Shown here piece by piece: positions 25,186 to 32,220 of a DNA stretch of 32,220 nucleotides (its first letter is position 1; every line of letters begins with the position of its first letter). The notes below the pieces were generated by a model. The model had not been told where the DNA came from. It searched no databases and saw only the letters and a list, made by a program, of their open reading frames with translations. A program made the position numbers and the translations under genes. The DNA is from Hyphomicrobiales bacterium (GTDB lineage Bacteria; Pseudomonadota; Alphaproteobacteria; Rhizobiales; Beijerinckiaceae), in NCBI GenBank assembly GCA_947455645.1, contig CANGPA010000015.1, forward strand, positions 1-32,220. Direction: 5' to 3'.

Positions 25186-26595
25186 ATGAAGACCGCCAAG
25201 GATGTCCTGAAGGCGATCAAGGACAATGACATCAAGTATGTCGACTTCCGTTTTACAGACCCGCGCGGAAAGTGGCAGCATGTCACCTTCGACGTCACAA
25301 TGATTGACGAGGAAATCTTCGCGGAAGGCACAATGTTCGACGGTTCGTCGATCGCCGGTTGGAAGGCGATCAATGAATCCGACATGATGCTCATGCCTGA
25401 TCCTTCGACCGCACAAATCGACCCATTCTTTGCGGCTTCGACGATGTCGATCGTTTGCGATGTTCTCGAGCCGTCAACAGGCCAGCCCTATAATCGCGAT
25501 CCACGTGGCATTGCGAAAAAGGCTGAAGCCTATTTGAACTCCACCGGAATCGGCGACACGGTTTATGTCGGTCCCGAAGCTGAATTTTTCATCTTCGACG
25601 ATGTGAAGTTTATGTCTGATCCGTACAATACGGGCTTCAAACTTGACCATTCGGAACTGCCAATCAATGGCGATACCGATTATGAAGGCGGCAATCTCGG
25701 CCACCGCATCCAGACCAAGGGCGGCTATTTCCCCGTTCCTCCGCAGGATTCTGCGCAAGACATGCGTGGCGAAATGCTGGCAGCCATGGCGTCCATGGGC
25801 GTCAAGGTTGAAAAGCATCACCACGAAGTGGCATCTGCTCAGCACGAGCTCGGCATGAAGTTCGACACGCTCGTTCACATGGCCGACCAGATGCAGATCT
25901 ACAAATACGCCATCCACAATGTGGCGCAGAGCTATGGCAAGACGGCGACGTTCATGCCAAAGCCAATCTTTGGTGATAATGGCTCGGGTATGCATGTCCA
26001 CCAGTCGATCTGGAAGAATGGCAAGCCGATCATGGCCGGCAACAAATATGCCGATCTCAGCCAAGAATGCCTCTGGTATATTGGCGGTATTATTAAGCAC
26101 GCGAAGGCACTCAACGCGTTCACCAACCCATCGACGAACTCGTACAAGCGTCTCGTTCCAGGATATGAAGCGCCTGTGTTGCTTGCTTATTCCGCGCGTA
26201 ACCGTTCAGCGTCCTGCCGTATTCCTTACACGTCATCGCCGAAGGCAAAGCGTGTTGAGGTTCGCTTCCCTGATCCAATGGCAAACCCCTATTTGGCCTT
26301 TGCCGCTCTGCTCATGGCAGGTCTTGATGGTATCCAGAACAAGATCGATCCGGGCCCGGCGATGGACAAGGATCTCTATGATCTTCCACCAAAGGAACTC
26401 AAGAAGATCCCAACCGTTTGCGGCAGCCTGCGTGAAGCACTGCAGAACCTCGATAAGGACCGCGCGTTCTTGAAATCGGGCGGTGTGTTCAACGATGACT
26501 TCATCGACAGCTACATCGAACTCAAGATGCATGACGTCATGAAGTTTGAAATGACCCCTCATCCGGTCGAGTTCACGATGTATTATTCCTACTGA
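25186..26595 (+). CDS. glnA: Glutamine synthetase type I
   Basis: 469 residues from the ATG at 25186 ([10 protein letters not shown]), with GAGGA eight bases upstream; a TTG at 25168 is rejected. It condenses ammonia and glutamate with ATP to give glutamine and works as a dodecamer. It shows the DGSSIAGW latch, the metal and glutamate site stretches ([30 protein letters not shown]), [13 protein letters not shown], and the adenylylation Tyr398 (KDLYDLPP). This is GSI-beta, regulated by adenylylation through PII and GlnE. It is the second gene of glnB-glnA and ends at a clear terminator. Confidence 0.97.
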   Translation: MKTAKDVLKAIKDNDIKYVDFRFTDPRGKWQHVTFDVTMIDEEIFAEGTMFDGSSIAGWKAINESDMMLMPDPSTAQIDPFFAASTMSIVCDVLEPSTGQPYNRDPRGIAKKAEAYLNSTGIGDTVYVGPEAEFFIFDDVKFMSDPYNTGFKLDHSELPINGDTDYEGGNLGHRIQTKGGYFPVPPQDSAQDMRGEMLAAMASMGVKVEKHHHEVASAQHELGMKFDTLVHMADQMQIYKYAIHNVAQSYGKTATFMPKPIFGDNGSGMHVHQSIWKNGKPIMAGNKYADLSQECLWYIGGIIKHAKALNAFTNPSTNSYKRLVPGYEAPVLLAYSARNRSASCRIPYTSSPKAKRVEVRFPDPMANPYLAFAALLMAGLDGIQNKIDPGPAMDKDLYDLPPKELKKIPTVCGSLREALQNLDKDRAFLKSGGVFNDDFIDSYIELKMHDVMKFEMTPHPVEFTMYYSY

Positions 26596-26623
26596 TCTCC
26601 AAAGATCAGCGAGACAAGAAATC

Positions 26624-26647
26624 AGGGCGGCGCAAGCCGCCCTTTTT
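26624..26647 (+). terminator. Factor-independent terminator of glnA
   Basis: AGGGCGGC, loop GCAA, GCCGCCCT and then TTTT, 29 bases after the glnA stop. Confidence 0.9.
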
Positions 26648-26740
26648 GTTTTTCCCGCTTTTGATGTCTCAAAAACTCCCCCGTGCCAGCGCTTCATGCG
26701 ATAAAGCATCAACCGAATCAGGAAGTTGACGACAAACACT

Positions 26741-28828
26741 ATGGCTCATTCAGACGATCTTTTTGGCGGGAATGCCCCACGCAAGGTTTCAGGCGAAAAA
26801 AACTCGCCTGCAAGCAAAGCGTTAAAGCCTGATCCTAAAGAATCGACCCGCAGCTCTGGCAAATCATCCGCATCCGGAACGCCGGGTGAATCGGGCTATA
26901 CAGCCGCGTCAATTGAAGTGCTTGAGGGGCTCGAACCGGTTCGCCGTCGTCCGGGCATGTATATTGGCGGCACGGATGAGCGGGCGCTGCATCATCTCTT
27001 CGCCGAAGTGATCGACAATTCGATGGACGAAGCGGTTGCCGGACACGCGTCGGTAATTTCTGTTGAACTTGAAGCCGACGGATTTTTGTCGGTCACGGAC
27101 AATGGACGGGGCATTCCTGTTGAGCCCCACCCAAAATTTCCTGATAAATCCACCCTTGAAGTCGTGCTGACCGTTCTTCATGCCGGCGGCAAGTTTGACT
27201 CGAAAGTCTATGAGACATCAGGGGGCCTTCACGGCGTTGGTATCTCGGTGGTCAACGCGCTTTCTGAGAAATTGGAAATCGAGGTTGCGAGGAGCCAGCA
27301 ACTCTATCGGCAGGATTTCTCGCGCGGCAAACCGCTGGGAAAAATCGCGCTGATTGGCAAGGTACAAAACCGCCGTGGCACCAAAGTTCGGTTTAAGCCC
27401 GATCCAGAAATCTTTGGAAAATCAGTCAAATTCTCACCAGCCCGACTGTTCAGGATGGCACGTTCGAAGGCCTATCTATTCGGTGGTGTTGAAATCCGCT
27501 GGGTCTGCGCACCCGCTTTGGTTGAGGGTTCCGACATTCCCACGGAGGCCGTATTTCGGTTTCCGGCAGGCCTCAAAGACTATCTTGCAGCCGATATTGA
27601 TGGGCGCGAGACCGTTACCGACCAGATATTTGCAGGAAAAATTGAAAAAGATGGCGGACATGGCTCGCTTGAATGGGCGATTACATGGCTTGGCGGCGTG
27701 GATGACGGTTTTGTTCATTCCTATTGCAATACGATCCCGACTGCGGATGGCGGCACACATGAACAAGGGCTTCGGATAGCTCTTTTGCGCGGCTTGAAAG
27801 ATCACGCGGATCGGATTGGCCAATCCAAACGCGCGGCCAATGTCACAACAGATGACATTATGGTCACTTGCGCGGCGATGCTCTCGGTGTTTATTCGCGA
27901 GCCCGAATTCCAAGGGCAAACCAAAGACAAGCTGGCCACGCTTGAAGCTGCAAAAATTGTCGAAACGGCCATCCGCGATGCGTTTGATCATTGGCTCGCA
28001 GCCGCACCAAGTCAGGCTCTTAAACTGCTCGACTGGGTTGTCGAACGCTCGGATGAGCGCCTTCGCCGTCGCGCTGACAAAGAAATTGCCCGCAAAACGG
28101 CGGTTCGGAAGCTCAGATTGCCCGGCAAACTCGCAGATTGCTCCCGCGCGGGTGCGGCAGGATCTGAAATATTCATTGTCGAAGGTGACTCGGCGGGCGG
28201 ATCGGCAAAACAGGCACGCGATCGGGCGACACAAGCGATCCTACCGCTACGAGGCAAAATTTTGAACGTGGCCTCGGCGACACGCGATAAGCTTGCGGCC
28301 AATCAGCAACTCTCTGATCTTTTGCAGGCACTTGGATGTGGTTCCGGCTCCCACTATCGCGATGATGATTTGCGCTACGAGCGTGTGATCATCATGACAG
28401 ACGCCGACGTCGATGGCGCCCATATTGCCTCGCTATTGATAACCTTCTTTTGGAGGCAAATGCCAAAACTCATTGATAATGGACATCTTTTTCTTGCGGT
28501 GCCTCCCCTTTACCGCCTGTCCCATGGCGGCAAAACCGCCTATGCACGCAATGACGGACACAAGGACGAACTGCTCAAAACGACCTTCAAGGGTAAGAGC
28601 AATGTCGAAATTGGGCGCTTCAAAGGCTTGGGCGAAATGATGCCATCTCAACTTAAAGAGACGACGATGGATCCGACCCGTCGGACGCTTCTGAAAGTGG
28701 TCATCCCCGATCAAGGGCGGCCGGCGGCTGATGAATCCGTTGAACAGCTCATGGGTAACAAGCCCGAAGCACGATTTGCCTTTATTCAGGAACGTGCGGC
28801 ATTCGCTACGGAGCTGGTCGATCTTTAA
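26741..28828 (+). CDS. parE: DNA topoisomerase IV subunit B
   Basis: 695 residues from the ATG at 26741 (MAHSDDLFGGN); a TTG at 26726 would add five residues. It is the ATPase subunit that, with ParC, decatenates daughter chromosomes. The GHKL ATPase shows EVIDNSMDEA, DNGRGIPV and GGLHGVG; the TOPRIM domain shows EGDSAGGSAKQARDR and TDADVDGAHI; the ending GRFKGLGEMMPSQLKETTMDPTRR is standard. GyrB is excluded by the ParE-type spacing and the absence of its C-terminal insertion. The first 50 or so residues are polar, Ser/Lys-rich and probably disordered, as in other alphaproteobacterial ParE. It stands alone between the glnA terminator and aroQ. Confidence 0.94.
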   Translation: MAHSDDLFGGNAPRKVSGEKNSPASKALKPDPKESTRSSGKSSASGTPGESGYTAASIEVLEGLEPVRRRPGMYIGGTDERALHHLFAEVIDNSMDEAVAGHASVISVELEADGFLSVTDNGRGIPVEPHPKFPDKSTLEVVLTVLHAGGKFDSKVYETSGGLHGVGISVVNALSEKLEIEVARSQQLYRQDFSRGKPLGKIALIGKVQNRRGTKVRFKPDPEIFGKSVKFSPARLFRMARSKAYLFGGVEIRWVCAPALVEGSDIPTEAVFRFPAGLKDYLAADIDGRETVTDQIFAGKIEKDGGHGSLEWAITWLGGVDDGFVHSYCNTIPTADGGTHEQGLRIALLRGLKDHADRIGQSKRAANVTTDDIMVTCAAMLSVFIREPEFQGQTKDKLATLEAAKIVETAIRDAFDHWLAAAPSQALKLLDWVVERSDERLRRRADKEIARKTAVRKLRLPGKLADCSRAGAAGSEIFIVEGDSAGGSAKQARDRATQAILPLRGKILNVASATRDKLAANQQLSDLLQALGCGSGSHYRDDDLRYERVIIMTDADVDGAHIASLLITFFWRQMPKLIDNGHLFLAVPPLYRLSHGGKTAYARNDGHKDELLKTTFKGKSNVEIGRFKGLGEMMPSQLKETTMDPTRRTLLKVVIPDQGRPAADESVEQLMGNKPEARFAFIQERAAFATELVDL

Positions 28829-28973
28829 TGCGCAAGGGGACCACTGAGACCGACGTTAACCGCGTGCGGGTCAAAGGCTTTCAAACCCCGACCGAAGCGT
28901 TTATGAGGAGCGTGTGGTCCGCGTGTGTCGGCTTTCCTTCCGCACCCGGGTCCATTGAGAGAGTAACGGCGCC

Positions 28974-29408
28974 ATGAAATTGGTTCATGTTCTGAATGGT
29001 CCCAATCTGAACCTGCTCGGGACGCGGGAACCCGCGACCTATGGCACAGTCACCCTGAAGGGAATTGAGACTGTCCTACAAAAAAAGGCCAAAGCCGCCA
29101 AAGTGAAGCTCGTTTTCAAACAAACTAATCGAGAGGGTGAACTCGTCGATTGGCTGCACGAAGCGGGTCATGCCAAAGCTGGCGTGCTTTTGAACGCGGG
29201 CGCCTATACCCATACTTCGATCGCCATCCATGATGCGATACGCGCAACCGGCGTTAGTGTGGTTGAAGTTCACCTCAGCAATGTTTTCGCGCGCGAAACA
29301 TTCCGCCACCATTCGTTCATTTCACCTGTCGCAAAAGGAGTCATTTGTGGCTTTGGTGCACAGAGTTATGAACTCGCATTTGATGCAATTCTACCCTATC
29401 TCGCCTGA
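28974..29408 (+). CDS. aroQ: 3-dehydroquinate dehydratase, type II
   Basis: 144 residues, the normal size. It catalyses the third shikimate-pathway step, 3-dehydroquinate to 3-dehydroshikimate, as a dodecamer. The motifs are NGPNLNLLGTREPATYG with catalytic Tyr23, TNREGELVDWLHEA, NAGAYTHTSIAIHDA and EVHLSNVFARETFRHHSFISP with the catalytic His. GAGAGAG lies about 10 bases before the ATG. It is followed 33 bases later by accB, and the aroQ-accB-accC order is widespread in proteobacteria, implying one transcript. The 145 bases before it contain no recognisable gene. Confidence 0.96.
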   Translation: MKLVHVLNGPNLNLLGTREPATYGTVTLKGIETVLQKKAKAAKVKLVFKQTNREGELVDWLHEAGHAKAGVLLNAGAYTHTSIAIHDAIRATGVSVVEVHLSNVFARETFRHHSFISPVAKGVICGFGAQSYELAFDAILPYLA

Positions 29409-29441
29409 TCTATCGATAGTCGCCAGCGGAGTCCGAACGGA

Positions 29442-30044
29442 ATGGCCAAGCCAACTAAAAAAATTGCTCTTTCAAAATCAAAGGGCACGAAACCTGCGCC
29501 AAAGTCAGCAGTGAAATTGGCGTCGAAAAAAGCCGCGCCCAAAGATGTTGCGAAAAGCACATCGGTTAAGCACTCATCTGCGATTGACACCGATCTAGTT
29601 GAGGTGCTCGCGCGCCTTTTAGGCAAGACTGAACTTTCCGAAATTGAAGTGCAAAAAGGCGATCTGCGGATCAAGGTTCAGCGCGGCGGCGGCATGGCGA
29701 CCCAAGCTTTCCATGTGTCGAGCCCCGTTCATCACACACCGGCTCCGCAAGCTGCTCCCGCTGCTGTCGCTCCTCCGCTTGCGGCATCTAGCAAACCGGA
29801 AGCACCGCATCCTGGTGCCGTTGCGTCGCCAATGGTCGGCACGGCGTATCGTCGCCCTTCACCGGATGCAAAAGCCTTTGTTGAGGTCGGATCAACGGTA
29901 AAGGCGGGCGAAAAAATTCTGCTTATTGAAGCGATGAAAACCTTCAATGAGATCGTTGCGCCGCGTGCAGGTACCGTGACAGCGATTCTGGTTGAAGATG
30001 GCCAGCCCGTTGAATTCGGCGAAACATTGCTCGTCATCGAATAA
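29442..30044 (+). CDS. accB: Biotin carboxyl carrier protein of acetyl-CoA carboxylase
   Basis: 200 residues, longer than the usual 150-160. The C-terminal biotinyl domain holds the biotinylated Lys166 in EAMK (163-166), preceded by [24 protein letters not shown] Pro/Ala-rich linker covers about 95-128, and the conserved N-terminal segment [31 protein letters not shown] lies at about 51-81. The extra length is a Lys/Ala/Ser-rich extension at residues 2-45 with no internal alternative start. BCCP carries CO2 from biotin carboxylase (accC, next gene, 21 bases away) to the carboxyltransferase in the first step of fatty-acid synthesis. Confidence 0.94.
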   Translation: MAKPTKKIALSKSKGTKPAPKSAVKLASKKAAPKDVAKSTSVKHSSAIDTDLVEVLARLLGKTELSEIEVQKGDLRIKVQRGGGMATQAFHVSSPVHHTPAPQAAPAAVAPPLAASSKPEAPHPGAVASPMVGTAYRRPSPDAKAFVEVGSTVKAGEKILLIEAMKTFNEIVAPRAGTVTAILVEDGQPVEFGETLLVIE

Positions 30045-30065
30045 GTCCCAGACAGGAACCCCTCG

Positions 30066-31430
30066 ATGTTCGATAAGGTCTTGATCGCCAATCGCGGCGA
30101 AATCGCACTCCGGGTACTTCGTGCCTGTAAGGAGCTTGGTATTGCAACGGTTGCTGTTCACTCAACCGCCGATGTGAATGCCATGCATGTGAAGCTGGCC
30201 GATGAAAGCGTGTGTATCGGCCCGCCTTCCTCTCGCGATTCATATCTCAATATCCCTTCACTTCTGGCTGCATGTGAAATCACAGGCGCGGATGCCATTC
30301 ATCCTGGCTATGGGTTTTTGTCGGAGAATGCGCGCTTTGCCGAAATTCTCGAAAGTCATGGCATCACATTTATTGGTCCAAAGTCCGAACATATCCGGAT
30401 TATGGGCGATAAGATCGAAGCCAAACGCACCGCAAAAAAACTTGGTATTCCATGCGTGCCCGGCTCTGACGGTGGCGTCACCGATGAAACTGATGCGTTA
30501 AAAATTGCCAAGAAGATTGGATATCCGGTCATTGTGAAAGCGGCCGCCGGTGGTGGTGGGCGCGGCATGAAAGTCGCGCGCACAGAAGCTGATCTCGTTG
30601 ATGCATTTCATACCGCACGCACGGAAGCCAAAGCCGCCTTTGGCGATGATGCAGTCTATATCGAGAAATTTCTTGAAAAGCCGCGCCATATTGAAATTCA
30701 AGTCTTAGGTGACGGCCAAGGCAATGCTGTGCATCTTGGTGAACGTGATTGCTCACTGCAACGTCGCCATCAAAAAGTTTGGGAAGAAGGTCCTTCACCC
30801 GCACTCAATGAAAGCATGCGTTCAGAGATCGGCGAAGTCTGCGCGAAAGCAATGCGCGATCTAGGTTATCTCGGCGTGGGAACGATCGAGTTCCTTTATG
30901 AAGATGGAAAATTCTATTTCATCGAAATGAATACTCGCATTCAGGTTGAGCATCCTGTGACAGAAATGATCACGGGTATTGATCTTGTAAATGAGCAAAT
31001 TCGTATCGCTGCCGGTGCACGACTTGGCATAAAACAAAGTGATATCAAGTTGGATGGTCACGCGATTGAATGTCGTGTGAATGCTGAAAATCCGGCAACC
31101 TTTAGACCTTCCCCAGGCAAGATCGCTTATTTTCATCCACCCGGCGGACTTGGCGTGCGTGTCGATTCAGCCGTTTATCAAGGCTATACGATTCCACCAC
31201 ATTACGATTCCTTGGTTGGAAAACTGATTGTGCATGGTCGTACGCGTAATGAATGTTTGATGCGTCTGCGGCGTGCGCTCGATGAATTTGTTGTCGATGG
31301 CATTGAAACAACTTTGCCATTGTTCCGCACTTTGGTGCGCAATGCTGATATTCAAAACGGCCTTTATGATATTCATTGGCTTGAGCATTTTTTGAATGCT
31401 GGCGGGATGGATGGAACAACCACTTCATAG
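30066..31430 (+). CDS. accC: Acetyl-CoA carboxylase biotin carboxylase subunit
   Basis: 454 residues, the standard length. It carboxylates biotin on AccB using ATP and bicarbonate. [20 protein letters not shown] starts the biotin carboxylase N-terminal domain, [11 protein letters not shown] follows, and the ATP-grasp glycine loop GGGGRGMK is at 162-169. Further on come [28 protein letters not shown] and the C-terminal [11 protein letters not shown] and [15 protein letters not shown] lies eight bases before the ATG. It lies between accB and aat, all on the plus strand with short gaps. Bicarbonate is its substrate, but there is no link in the sequence to the SbtA gene 15 kb away. Confidence 0.97.
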   Translation: MFDKVLIANRGEIALRVLRACKELGIATVAVHSTADVNAMHVKLADESVCIGPPSSRDSYLNIPSLLAACEITGADAIHPGYGFLSENARFAEILESHGITFIGPKSEHIRIMGDKIEAKRTAKKLGIPCVPGSDGGVTDETDALKIAKKIGYPVIVKAAAGGGGRGMKVARTEADLVDAFHTARTEAKAAFGDDAVYIEKFLEKPRHIEIQVLGDGQGNAVHLGERDCSLQRRHQKVWEEGPSPALNESMRSEIGEVCAKAMRDLGYLGVGTIEFLYEDGKFYFIEMNTRIQVEHPVTEMITGIDLVNEQIRIAAGARLGIKQSDIKLDGHAIECRVNAENPATFRPSPGKIAYFHPPGGLGVRVDSAVYQGYTIPPHYDSLVGKLIVHGRTRNECLMRLRRALDEFVVDGIETTLPLFRTLVRNADIQNGLYDIHWLEHFLNAGGMDGTTTS

Positions 31431-31439
31431 AGTCGATCG

Positions 31440-32114
31440 ATGAGCCGGCGGACCGCAGCGCCCGACGGTATAACTCCTGAACTGATGCTGCGTGCCTATG
31501 CCATTGGTGTATTCCCAATGGCTGAAAGTGCTGACGATCCTTGGCTGCATTGGGTTGAGCCAAAAATCCGTGGCATAATGCCCCTCACGGGACTCCATAT
31601 CTCAAGAAGTCTTGCAAAAGTGATCCGCTCTGATCGCTTTGAAATTCGTATCGACCATGACTTTGAAGCGGTTCTTGATGCATGTGCCACGTTACATGGC
31701 AACACTTGGATCAGCCATCGCTTGCGCGATTTATATCACGCGCTGTTTTTGCAAGGTCATGTCCACACAGTTGAGACTTGGCAAAATGAAAAGCTCGTAG
31801 GCGGCCTGTTTGGTATCAGCCTCGGCAGTGCCTTTTTTGGCGAGAGCATGTTTCACATCGAGCGGGACTCATCAAAAACCGCATTGGCGTTTCTCGTGGC
31901 CCGTTTGATCCGAGGCGGCTATCGATTGCTCGATACTCAGTTCATAACGCCTCACCTAAAAAGCATGGGCGGTATTGAACTCGCACGCGATCAATATCTT
32001 TCATACCTTGACGATGCACTCTCTCATACCGGTGATTTCAATTTGCTGGATCGTGGCGATCCACAATCCGGCGCAACCGTTTTACGCCTCTTGGATCAAT
32101 GCAAGCGGTCCTAG
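31440..32114 (+). CDS. aat: Leucyl/phenylalanyl-tRNA--protein transferase
   Basis: 224 residues. It transfers Leu or Phe from tRNA to proteins with N-terminal Arg or Lys, creating primary N-degrons that ClpS hands to ClpAP. Family motifs are LMLRAYAIGVFPMAE, WVEPKIRGIMPL, TWISHRLRDLYHALFLQGHVHTVETW, GGLFGISLGSAFFGESMFH and LLDTQFITPHLKSMGG. It starts nine bases after accC, so it is part of the aroQ-accB-accC-aat run. Its TAG stop overlaps the stop of a convergent minus-strand gene in the tetramer CTAG. Confidence 0.96.
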   Translation: MSRRTAAPDGITPELMLRAYAIGVFPMAESADDPWLHWVEPKIRGIMPLTGLHISRSLAKVIRSDRFEIRIDHDFEAVLDACATLHGNTWISHRLRDLYHALFLQGHVHTVETWQNEKLVGGLFGISLGSAFFGESMFHIERDSSKTALAFLVARLIRGGYRLLDTQFITPHLKSMGGIELARDQYLSYLDDALSHTGDFNLLDRGDPQSGATVLRLLDQCKRS

Positions 32115-32220
32115 TTTTTCTTTGTTGGACCCGCGGGGATAAGTTGCGTTGGCTGATTTTGTTGCGATGGCGTTGTTTGCAAAGGCAACGCAGGCTTTAC
32201 CGATAAATCAGTTGATTCAG
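32111..32220 (-). CDS. C-terminal tail of a convergent gene, possibly a DUF2155 protein (partial)
   Basis: A minus-strand frame is open from the right edge to TAG at 32113-32111, giving 35 residues rich in Pro, Gln and Thr and ending PAGPTKKN. Only the tail is visible, so there is no domain evidence. Two facts support a real gene: the stop abuts the aat stop in a neat convergent overlap, and many alphaproteobacteria carry a DUF2155 gene next to aat. The assignment to that family is inference from gene order only. Confidence 0.4.
   Translation of the reverse strand, partial: ESTDLSVKPALPLQTTPSQQNQPTQLIPAGPTKKN

Noticed and set aside
25474-26100. Minus-strand 208-residue open frame inside glnA
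   Set aside because: It is antisense to conserved glutamine synthetase coding sequence; low stop density comes from codon bias.
27476-28234. Minus-strand 252-residue open frame inside parE
   Set aside because: It is an antisense shadow of a well-supported topoisomerase gene, with no motif or ribosome site.
28829-28973. GGACCAC (28838) and GTGGTCC (28914) as an inverted repeat before aroQ
   Set aside because: Only seven bases each and about 70 apart; expected by chance at this length and not placed like an operator or terminator.

Overview
The window is chromosomal DNA from an alphaproteobacterium, most likely Hyphomicrobiales (Rhizobiales). This rests on conserved gene orders (nuoABCDE with separate nuoC and nuoD; tig-clpP-clpX-lon-hupB; glnB-glnA; aroQ-accB-accC-aat), on protein sequences typical of that class (Lon, GlnB, GlnA, ParE), and on interspersed palindromic repeats of a type common in the order. 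Most of the window is housekeeping. The accessory part is about 3.6-16 kb.

Layout. 1-3253 (minus): start of the complex I operon, nuoA-B-C-D-E, with nuoE cut by the left edge. 3.6-4.3 kb (plus): a short-chain dehydrogenase. 4.4-9.16 kb (plus): a compact five-gene cassette, rfbG, rfbF, a sugar C-methyltransferase, an RmlC-like 3,5-epimerase and a 4-ketoreductase. Its last three junctions are ATGA overlaps. Together these genes predict a CDP-activated, C-methyl-branched 6-deoxyhexose for a surface glycan. 9.18-11.16 kb (minus, convergent): a TIM-barrel sugar isomerase-like protein and a WecA/MraY-family polyprenyl-phosphate sugar-1-P transferase, which would start a lipid-linked glycan. 11.32-11.40 kb: tRNA-Asp. 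11.5-14.35 kb (minus): an unusual P1B-type ATPase and a LysR regulator. The regulator is divergent from an SbtA-type bicarbonate transporter, with a palindromic operator candidate between them. 15.4-16.0 kb holds no protein gene: tRNA-Val flanked by two inverted copies of a palindromic repeat and two strong hairpins.

16.0-22.9 kb (minus): hupB, lon, clpX, clpP, tig and tRNA-Leu form a protein-quality-control block. Trigger factor folds nascent chains, and ClpXP and Lon degrade failed ones. A good heat-shock (sigma-32-like) promoter precedes lon. 23.0-24.5 kb (minus): bifunctional NAD(P)HX repair enzyme. 24.8-26.6 kb (plus): glnB-glnA nitrogen control, with a possible sigma-54 promoter. 26.7-28.8 kb (plus): parE. 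29.0-32.1 kb (plus): aroQ, accB, accC, aat. The right edge carries the tail of a minus-strand gene whose stop codon overlaps that of aat.

I found no CRISPR array, insertion sequence, phage module or clearly unprecedented multi-gene system. The parts most worth a second look are the CDP-branched-sugar cassette, the atypical TPC metal ATPase, the LysR/sbtA operator and the structured tRNA-Val intergenic region.
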